Source: Thraustochytrium sp. TN22 (taxonomy: Eukaryota > Sar > Bigyra > Thraustochytrida > Thraustochytriidae). From it: a stretch of 64,000 nucleotides of DNA. Positions 57,153-64,000 of the stretch are shown here, one piece after another; positions within the stretch are counted from its first letter, which is position 1; the number at the start of each line of letters is the position of its first letter. Location: the NCBI GenBank assembly GCA_013306675.1, contig JABLUY010000024.1:158819-222818 (forward strand), given 5' to 3'. The notes below the pieces were generated by a model that did not search any database, was not told the DNA's origin, and saw only the letters and a list, made by a program, of their open reading frames with translations. The translations under genes and the position numbers were made by a program.

Positions 57153-58214
57153 ATGGGGCGCGCGGAGGACGGCGCGCTGCGCGCCGTGGTGCGGCGCACG
57201 CTGTCGAATGAGGGCGTGCAGGTGGACTTCGAGGACGACGCGCACGACCTGGGCCTCAGGCGCCACCTGTCGTCGCCCGCGGAGAGCGGGGACGACGACG
57301 ACGGCTTCGAGGAGGACGGCGGCGCGGCAGTGGCGGGCGGCGTGGTGCAGGCCAGTGCGCTGTACTACGCGACCAAGTTCGCGCTGACCGGGACGTCGGC
57401 CATGGCCGCGGAGAGCGCGACCTTCCCGATCGAGCAAATCAAGGTGCGGCAGCAGCTGTTCACGGGGCCATCGCGCGCCAGCTTCTTTGGCACGGCGCTC
57501 TCGGTGGTGCGCACCGAGGGCGTACTGGGCCTATACCAGGGCCTGGCGCCCGCGGTCCTGCGGCATGTCCCGTACACCGGGTCGCGCATCCTGCTGTACG
57601 ACACTCTGCGCAAGGTCTTCATGCGCGAGGACGGCACGGCGCCCTTTGTGAGCAAGTTGGCCATGGGGTTTACGAGTGGCGCCATCGGCCAAACCATTGC
57701 CGTGCCGACGGACCTGGTCAAGGTGCGACTCATCGGCGACGCGCGCAAGCCGGTCGCGGAGCGTCGGTACAAGGGCCTGGTGGACGCCTTCCGCAAGATC
57801 CCCCGTGAGGAGGGCGGCGTGCTGGCGCTTTGGAGCGGCAGCAAGCCGGCGATTTTGCGCGCGGCGCTCGTGAATCTGGGCGAGCTCGCCACCTACGACG
57901 CGGCCAAGCGCGGCTGGCTGTCGACCGGTCTGGTACAGGATGACATCCGCTGCCATGTGCTTAGCGCCGCGGCGTCCGGCCTGGTGGCCAGCCTCGTGAG
58001 CTGCCCGGCTGACGTGGTCAAGAGCCGCATCATGAACAACTCTGCTGCGTACAGCGGCATATTGGACTGTGCCGTCCGCACGGTGCGCGCCGAGGGCGCG
58101 TTGGCCATGTGGAAGGGCTTCTTCCCGACCTGGGCGCGCCTCGCGCCGTGGCAGGCCGTCTTTTGGGTCTCGTACGAGCAGCTGCTGCGCCTGGGCGGCA
58201 TGGACTCCTTTTGA
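57153..58214 (+). CDS. Mitochondrial carrier family protein (UCP/dicarboxylate-carrier-like)
   Basis: Encodes 353 aa from ATG 57153. An acidic N-terminal extension (about 1-65, with GDDDDGFEEDGG) precedes three carrier repeats, each with the P-x-[DE]-x-x-[KR] signature: PIEQIK (92-97), PTDLVK (185-190) and PADVVK (285-290). Each repeat shows the following glycine-rich motif (GLYQGLAP, ALWSGSKP, AMWKGFFP). PTDLVKVRL in repeat 2 and the final FFPTWARLAPWQAVFWVSYEQL are typical of the uncoupling-protein / oxoglutarate-dicarboxylate branch. The protein would exchange anions (for example dicarboxylates) across the inner membrane; the substrate cannot be fixed. The acidic leader is unusual. The first repeat has PIEQIK with Glu instead of the commoner Asp. 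Confidence 0.85.
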   Translation: MGRAEDGALRAVVRRTLSNEGVQVDFEDDAHDLGLRRHLSSPAESGDDDDGFEEDGGAAVAGGVVQASALYYATKFALTGTSAMAAESATFPIEQIKVRQQLFTGPSRASFFGTALSVVRTEGVLGLYQGLAPAVLRHVPYTGSRILLYDTLRKVFMREDGTAPFVSKLAMGFTSGAIGQTIAVPTDLVKVRLIGDARKPVAERRYKGLVDAFRKIPREEGGVLALWSGSKPAILRAALVNLGELATYDAAKRGWLSTGLVQDDIRCHVLSAAASGLVASLVSCPADVVKSRIMNNSAAYSGILDCAVRTVRAEGALAMWKGFFPTWARLAPWQAVFWVSYEQLLRLGGMDSF

Positions 58215-58284
58215 GCGAGCCCGCAGGCACAGTCGGGCTCAGTCGCTGGTAGTACCAAGGCTGTGTTGTTTGAAAAAAAAGAAA

Positions 58285-58290
58285 AATAAA
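58285..58290 (+). terminator. Candidate polyadenylation signal AATAAA
   Basis: AATAAA in an A-rich stretch 71-76 bp past the carrier stop, within the 149-bp convergent gap to the carnitine acyltransferase. It is the clearest canonical poly(A) signal seen near a stop in this window. Confidence 0.4.
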
Positions 58291-58363
58291 TGTGAGGGGT
58301 GCGCAGTGGTACAACCTCATGGTGATGGTGTCCGGCGGGGTACACCACTGCACCAACCTTCGC

Positions 58364-60456
58364 TCAGAGCTTGGACTGGGCCGGCTTGGGCGCAGCAGGG
58401 TGCGCCGTGAGCAGCGCGTACACGTCCCGGAAGGCCGTCTGCACGCAGCGATCGAAGCGGTTGACATCCTTGCCGTTGCCGCTGCGCTTGCGGCAGGTGA
58501 TGGTGGCCACGATGGTGTCGGCGTCCGTGAAGCGGTAGCAGGTCCCGTAGGCATTGGGGTCGTAGGCGCCAAAGCCGGGCCAGTCCATGACGGCCCATGG
58601 CATCTGCGAGGTGGACAGCGTGAAGGAGGTGCTCTTCTTGTAGGCCTTGTCCTCGAAGATGGCCGGCATCGGCATGCCGTGCGTGGCGGCCAGCACGCGC
58701 AAGCCAAGCAGGTGGCGGTCCACACCGCGGCCCGCCATGCAACGGCGCAAGTAATCGCGGTGCGCATTGGCGGCTTCGCGCACGAGGTCGGCCACCTTTT
58801 GACGAGGCTGCGCCGCGTCGTCGAAGGCGTACAGGAAGTCACGCATCGCCAGCGACTGCGGCCGGATGCACTCGGTGCGGCCATGAAAGAAGCCGCGCGT
58901 CGTGGCGGTCTCGTACGTGACCGGCATCTCGCCCTGGTCGCGGAAAAAGGCGAGCGCCAGCGACATCTGAACGAAGGAGTCGGTCGAGACGCCCTTGCAG
59001 GCCTTGGCGAGCGTCTTGGCGCCAAAGTCGGGAAAGTCTAGCGCGGCCACGGCATTGTCATCAATGATGACGGCCAACTCGGTCTTGGCCTCGGCCAGCG
59101 CGCGCTCCAGGGCGGCATCCAGCTGGAACTCGAGCTGGCGCGGCGCCGCCACGCCAGCGGAGCGCTTACCGTAGCCCTCGGCAAGACGCGTCACGGGGAT
59201 GTTGGCCAGACCCTCGCGGTAGTGGTCGCCCTGATCAAGCGAGAAGCCGACCTCGGGCGCATTCGCCTGCACGAACTCGTCCACGTAGACGTAGATGCGG
59301 CCCGGGACGACGGCGTCCGCGCTGGTGTGCTCGAGGTTGCTCCCGAGCTTGCCGTTCTGGAACAGAACGTGCGTGCCGCTCTTATCGAACCAGATCTGCT
59401 CGCCGTTGCCGCACTGGGTCAGGCGCTGCACCTCAGCAGGCGTGTCGGGCGTCGCCTCGCTGAGCGAAAGATGGACGACGGCCGACTCGAGCGTCTGCAG
59501 CGCAGCGGCGTTGGCCTCGCTGAGCGAGCGCAGCGACTCCCGCGCGCGCGCCCAACGCGTGCGCTCGGTGCCCGTGAGGGCTGCCAGCCCGGGGCCGCGC
59601 GCCTTGCGGTCAGCGTCCAGCACGATGGCCTCCAGCTGCGCGTGCAGGTCCGCAACCGACATGTCAATGGCGTTCTCCACCACGTACCAGTGGCCGCGGC
59701 GCTCCACGCAAAAGTGGCGACTCGCGCGGTAGGTGCGCATCACGTCGCACTCCTCGCCCGGGATGCGCGTCGTTGCGAACACGCGCAGGTACTGCGCATT
59801 GCACATGACCTGGTTCTTGCCGGCGGGCTCCGGGGTCACGCCCCCCTCCAGCACGAGGCGGTACGCGTCGAACATGCCCTTGACGGCCCACGCGCCGCGC
59901 AGGAGCACCTGGTCGTGTGACCGCGCACTAAAGTGCGACTGAAAGCAGTTGATGTTCACCGCCAGGCTCGTGCGGTCCGACAGGTACGCCAGGGTCTCCC
60001 ACCACTCCTCCAGCCAGTGCGTGCGCGGGTACGCTGACCCGTCCGGGTGGTCGTCGTCCGTGATGACCGCCGGCCCATCGCGAGGCCGAATGCCTGCCTC
60101 GCGCTCCTTGAGCAGCTTCTGCAGCTCCTCGCCCACGCCCTGGGGCCGCCCAAAGTCCTCCACCTTGCGCTTGGTCTCTGCGTGAGTTGAGTTTGCCCGT
60201 CAGTCAGCCAGTCAGTCATTCAGTCAGTCCCCCTTCGTCCTGGCCCCCGCCCAGGTCCTCGCCCTGGACCTCGTCCCGGTCCTCGTCCACGTCTCGCGTC
60301 TCGTCCTCGTCACCCAACTTCGCCGCGTCCACACTCACCGGCAAACTCCGCCGCCGTCAGCAGCGGCTCCACGGACTTGAGGTACGCCTGCAGCGTGTCC
60401 TTGAGCTCCGGCACCGGCAGCTGCGGCAGCTTGTCCTGCATCTCGAACGTCTTCAT
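58364..60456 (-). CDS. Carnitine O-acyltransferase, peroxisomal (two exons, C-terminal SKL)
   Basis: Exon 1 is 60339-60456 and exon 2 is 58364-60177, giving 643 aa. The intron (donor GTGAGT, acceptor ACGCAG, phase 1) joins KLPQLPVPELKDTLQAYLKS, the family N-terminus, to KRKVEDFGRPQGVGEELQKL. Other family blocks: HWLEEWWETLAYLSDRT, LEHTSADA with the catalytic His323, VQMSLALAFFRDQGEMPVTY, TTRGFFHGRTECIRP, TLSTSQMPWAV and the GTCYRFTDADTI region. The enzyme reversibly transfers acyl groups between CoA and carnitine. The last three residues are SKL, a canonical PTS1, and no mitochondrial presequence is present, so a peroxisomal acetyl- or medium-chain transferase is likely. Acyl-length preference cannot be read with confidence. 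Confidence 0.9.
60178..60338 (-). other. Spliceosomal intron in the carnitine acyltransferase gene
   Basis: A 161-bp GT-AG intron. Near its 3' side, on the coding strand, it has a run of CTGACTGA-type repeats (60197-60227), giving several overlapping branch-site-like CTGAC words. A CGAGGACG-like repeat fills the middle. Confidence 0.85.
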
Positions 60457-62214
60457 GTTGCGGGTGCTGCTGGTCCTCTACTCCTCGCCGTCCACCTCTT
60501 CGTCCCACGGCCTGTCCCGCGCCCGCTGGACTGGCCGCCGGCCGCGCGCTTCGCTGCGAGCGGACGCGCGCGAGGGCGGGCGGGCGGGCGGGCGGGCTGG
60601 TGCGCGCGAAGGCGGGCAAGCGCACGGCGCGGGCGGCGACGCGCGCTGGGACTCGGGTCTGCGACGCGCGCGCGCGCGCGCCAAGGGCGGCCTGGCCTGC
60701 GACCTAGGTTAGCGTATTGCTGCGTATGGTGCGCGCGGTGACAGCACCAAACGGGAAAGAGGTAATGCAGTCCGTCCGACCAGCCAGCTCTCAGGCTTCA
60801 CCTCTGCCCTGTCGTCTGCGTCTCTCAAGGTGGCCGGCCGCGGGCGGGACGTCTGCCACGGGCAGTGCCGTGCAGTGCAGTGCGTGCACTGGCAGGAGTG
60901 GAGAAGCATTTTCGGGCTCGAAGAGTACTTGACGAAAAGTTAACCTCGGCAGTCTGACCGGCCACGGAGATGGAGAAGGACTCGGAGCACCGCAAACCGG
61001 ACGGCCACTGCGACATCGCGAGAGAAGCATGTTTGCTAGCTAGCTAGTACCTAGCTCGAGGCTTGCAACACGCTTCGCTTGCCTAGGTTCGGACGCGCTG
61101 CTCCCCTTGTGTGTGGGACTGCGAAAGCGTGTCCTAGCGCCACGCTGAGCACGAGTTGCGGCTAATCCCAAGCCCCCGCAAAGAAAGCGCAGGACGAGAA
61201 GTGATCGTCCGCTTCGGCGTGATGTCTGACATTCAGCCTCGCGGTTGACTGCTCAGAGAGAGGCCCGGAACGCGCCCTCCGAGTCCGTGGCGGAGGCGAG
61301 GTCTCGCGATCCTCCTCGTAAATGTGGATGGGGGGCTATCGGTATCCGAGTCCGGGACGTCGCTCACCGGCGCGAGGCTGGTCCGAGTCGTCTATGCGCC
61401 CCCGCGCCTTGCTGCCAGGTTTCCCATGCCGACGATGGTGGGTCCATCGTTTTGCAGATTTGTTGTGTCTGCGATGCCGTCGCCGCCGCTTCGTACAGGG
61501 GTGGGACCGGCGATGCTTATGTCGCTTGGCGTGTTTGCGATACCGTCGCCGTCGCTTTGCACGATGCTTGCAGTGCTGTTGCCGTTGCTTTGCACTGCAT
61601 GCGAGCCTGCAGGGACATCGTTCCCCCCGGCCTTGCTCGTGCACTGCCTCGTAGTATTCGTGGCGCTCCGTGAAGATGAGCGTTCGCTTGGGCTCCGGTG
61701 CACTGTCGACCTGTTCGTCAATTGACGAGGCGAGGCGCTTGCCCAGGTCCTGTACGAGCTGGCGATGACGCGGAGCCGTGTACTCCGAGCGGGTTCTGTA
61801 TGACGTCGCGCGCGTCAAGAACGGTGATGTACTTATGATGCTCAAGTATGACTGACTATCGCAGCTTGATCCATACGAACACCCTGGCAGGCGACGGAGC
61901 CCGTTCTGCAAAGTTCAAGAGCCACCGACAAATGTGTACAGTCATCCCCGGTGCCATTCGCCTCGGACTAGACTTCGCCTGTTTTCTAATCACTTGGTGC
62001 GGTCGCTCATCATTTGGCAACCTTCTCTCTACCGCCAGCTCGGGCTCAGGCTGGTCCTGGCCCTCCTCCTCGTCGGCCTGCGTGGGCCGGTGCTGGTGCA
62101 GCAGCCTGATGAGCAGGAGCCTTGCCAGACTGCCTCCCCCTGCCTGGGCCTGCCAGCCTGCCTGCGAGAGAAGTTGGCTTCGCAGGGCGCAGGCAGAGCC
62201 GGGCCGCACGCGGT
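60457..62214. other. Intergenic region upstream of the carnitine acyltransferase and glycosyltransferase genes
   Basis: 1.76 kb between divergent starts. It has a GGGC tetramer run (60574-60597), a TAGCTAGCTAG block (61031-61060) and a less GC-rich segment (about 61240-61930) with partly repeated, protein-like frames on the minus strand (Arg/His-rich, or GDGIANT/GGDGIADT repeats in another frame). No gene is supported; an unrecognised exon or mobile-element relic is possible. Confidence 0.4.
61031..61060. promoter_or_regulatory. GCTAGCTAGCTAG block
   Basis: Three overlapping GCTAG words followed by CCTAGCTCGAG. It lies about 575 bp upstream of the carnitine acyltransferase start. Same motif family as at 8782, 19108, 26780, 43803 and 46257. 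Confidence 0.3.
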
Positions 62215-63783
62215 ATGGCGGAGGCGCGCTCGACCGGAGAGGCTGCGATGCCCCGTCGACGCCTGGACGCAGCGGGCGCGCTGGAGCTCGGAGCAGCCGG
62301 CGGCGCCGGCGGTGCCGGCGGCGCCAGCGGCGATGTCTGGAACGAGCTCGGCGCGGCCGACGACAACAGCAAGCTGGCGAACGCGACGGCCGCGACGACG
62401 CCGGCGAGCGTGTGCGCGGCGCTTCTTCAGGAGCGACCCAAGGTGCGGGTGTCGCTCTTGGCCCTGGTGGCAGCTTTTCTGGGGCTGTGGTACTTTTACG
62501 GCGCCTTCGACTTGACAATGGCGCTCTACGTACGTGCCGCCAGGGGTATGCCGCAAGGACCTGCGGCGCTACACTCGTCCTTCCTGACGGTCATGCATGG
62601 GACGCACGACCTGGAGGCGGAAAAGCGCGCTGCCGCAGAGCACATTTTTCAGGAGTGGGGGGCGCGCGCCAAGTTTGAGGGCACGGTTGACACGGACCAG
62701 CTGTCCGCAGACCTGCACGCTCTTGAGGACTACCTCAAGGACAGTCAAGGCACCAAGGTGGTGCTGGCGTGCATCACGCGGGATGACGCCCACGGGCTGT
62801 CGGTGAACAGGTACCAGATGGAGGAGCTGGGACGCGCGTTCCTGGACTACCGCATTCTTGTCGTGGAGAACGACTCGTCCGAGAGCTTCCGTGCGGAATT
62901 GGCATCCTGGGCCGCCAGCAACAGCAAGGTTCGCATCCTGTCCAAGACGTTCGGTCTCACAAAGCGGCCTAGCCTCGCGTTCCTGGCCAAGATGCGCAAC
63001 TTTTACGTGGACGAGATTCGCAAGCCGGAATACGACGACTTTGAGCGCGTGATTGTGATCGACATGGACATCTCACATCGGTGGCCAATCCAGGACATGT
63101 TCGCGAGCTCGGTGGTGCGGTCGGCGGCCTTTGGTGCGCGCTGCTTCAACATTTACACAATGACCTACGCACATCGGGACGTCCTACCGTTCCGCTCAGC
63201 CAAGTACGTGCCTGACTTCAAGTTAAAGCACGTGCCGGACTCCGTGGCGCCGGAAACGCTAAGCCACGTGCATACGATCAGCCGCACGTGGTACGAGGCC
63301 AAGTACAGCCCCAGGGTGGAGAGCTGCTTTGGCGGCATTGCCGTGTACAGCCGCGAGGCGCTGATGCGCTGCAGATACGACGACAAGCGCGACGAGTGCG
63401 AGCACGTGCCGTTAAACGAGTGTCTCCTGGCGAACGACCTCTCTGTTGTGCTGGACACAAGCGTCGCCATCCCGTTCCACTGCCGCACTTTTTCGGACGG
63501 CCTGCTCGTCAAGCTCGTCCAGCCGTCGTGCTACGTGCCGCTCTTTGTCGCGCTCGCGCTCGGGACTTTGCGCGCCTACTGGGTGCACTACCGGCTAGCG
63601 GGCGTCCCGTTTCAGTCTGTGCGGGACGTTCGCTGGGTGCTCTTTTGTGGTGTCATTGTCGTTGCCTGGTTTGCGGTCCTTGCCAAGGACGCTGCGCGCC
63701 CCACGGAGTACCTCCTCCTTGCGGCTCTGCTTGAGGCTCTCACAGTGGAGACCGCGTTGCGGCTCAAGGCGCGCTGGCTTTGA
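62215..63783 (+). CDS. Type II membrane glycosyltransferase (GT-A fold, GT69/CAP59-like)
   Basis: Encodes 522 aa from ATG 62215; earlier (62122) and later (62248) in-frame ATGs are possible. A short Gly/Ala-rich cytosolic leader precedes a TM anchor (about 78-100, LLALVAAFLGLWYFYGAF). The luminal domain has VVLACITRDD, YRILVVENDSSESFRAEL, a block around RPSLAFLAKMRNFYVDEIRK and the metal-binding IDMDIS (Asp283-x-Asp285), an order seen in GT69/CAP59 and GT62/Anp1-type mannosyltransferases. ESCFGGIAVYSREAL and LNECLLAND follow as probable acceptor-side elements. Unusually, at least two more hydrophobic segments (about 440-460 and 475-492) and a third (about 495-512) form a C-terminal membrane region. 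A Golgi sugar transferase is inferred; donor and acceptor are unknown. Confidence 0.65.
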   Translation: MAEARSTGEAAMPRRRLDAAGALELGAAGGAGGAGGASGDVWNELGAADDNSKLANATAATTPASVCAALLQERPKVRVSLLALVAAFLGLWYFYGAFDLTMALYVRAARGMPQGPAALHSSFLTVMHGTHDLEAEKRAAAEHIFQEWGARAKFEGTVDTDQLSADLHALEDYLKDSQGTKVVLACITRDDAHGLSVNRYQMEELGRAFLDYRILVVENDSSESFRAELASWAASNSKVRILSKTFGLTKRPSLAFLAKMRNFYVDEIRKPEYDDFERVIVIDMDISHRWPIQDMFASSVVRSAAFGARCFNIYTMTYAHRDVLPFRSAKYVPDFKLKHVPDSVAPETLSHVHTISRTWYEAKYSPRVESCFGGIAVYSREALMRCRYDDKRDECEHVPLNECLLANDLSVVLDTSVAIPFHCRTFSDGLLVKLVQPSCYVPLFVALALGTLRAYWVHYRLAGVPFQSVRDVRWVLFCGVIVVAWFAVLAKDAARPTEYLLLAALLEALTVETALRLKARWL

Positions 63784-64000
63784 TGGATGGAAGACTCCGA
63801 TGTCGAGATGAGATGTAATCTGAGCTAGCCAAGGTAGAAGCTGAGCTCTACCTGCGGCTGCGTCTGCATGCATGAGGCCGCGGGGGGGGGGGGAAGACAA
63901 GCCAACAGGGCAAGCACTTTGAAAGGGTAAACAAGTCATCCAATTAATTAACACCGAGTCAGTGGTATTCGTAGTAGGCGTTTGTGTGGACCTTTTGGAG

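Noticed and set aside
60187-60741. Plus-strand frame over the carnitine acyltransferase intron and promoter
   Set aside because: Ser/Arg-rich low-complexity translation. The minus-strand spliced gene explains the sequence.
61336-61911. Arg/His-rich minus-strand frame as a gene
   Set aside because: The terminal half is a translated repeat of RHRRH type and there is no family match. Kept only as an open question in the findings.

Overview
The window looks like nuclear DNA of a GC-rich, intron-poor microbial eukaryote. Most genes are long single reading frames. Two genes need one GT-AG intron each, close to the 5' end. Genes lie on both strands with no operons and no bacterial ribosome-binding sites. 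The content (fungal-type Zn2Cys6 cluster, TOM22, Sds3/BRMS1-like Sin3 subunit, TmcB-like membrane proteins, Tubby domain, secreted FG-GAP/Cys-rich multi-TM proteins, peroxisomal carnitine acyltransferase) fits a stramenopile protist. A thraustochytrid (Labyrinthulomycetes) is my best guess. That is inferred from composition and gene families and was not tested.

Layout. 1-1058: 5' part of a Zn2Cys6 factor (-), cut by the window edge. 3.5-15.6 kb: two divergent paralogs of about 1,750 aa related to TmcB (8 N-terminal TM helices, TPR-like region, PAS-like domain, 4 more TM helices). 16.4-18.3 kb: split TOM22 gene (+) and an Sds3/SUDS3-like gene (-). 20.4-26.7 kb: central metabolism, with propionyl-CoA carboxylase beta (+), a phosphoglycerate kinase carrying a C-terminal membrane anchor (+) and a propionate/acetate CoA-transferase (-). 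28.0-42.6 kb: two FG-GAP/Cys-rich/multi-TM paralogs (-) flanking a five-IQ-motif protein (-), an LPEAT/LPCAT-type acyltransferase (+) and a SAM-DUF445 membrane protein (-). 44.8-50 kb: a fatty-acid-binding-like protein, a secreted protein with a decayed tandem copy of its 3' end, and a tetraspanin-like protein (all +). 50.7-55 kb: a RING-CH/Tubby fusion (+) and a long coiled-coil protein (-). 55.9-63.8 kb: an SDR-like protein (-), a mitochondrial UCP-like carrier (+), a carnitine acyltransferase ending in SKL (-) and a membrane glycosyltransferase (+).

Common threads. Several genes serve mitochondrial or peroxisomal acyl-CoA and organic-acid metabolism (PCCB, CoA-transferase, carnitine acyltransferase, carrier, TOM22, anchored PGK). 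A second group are large membrane receptors or sensors present as paralog pairs. The intergenic DNA is unusual: many 5' flanks contain tandem 5-bp repeats in exact register (units such as TTTGC, GGCAA, TGCGC, GCAGC, CGCCG), and AGCTAGCTAG-type motifs recur near gene starts. The most novel-looking items are the RING-CH/Tubby fusion, the tail-anchored PGK and the window-wide pentamer tracts.
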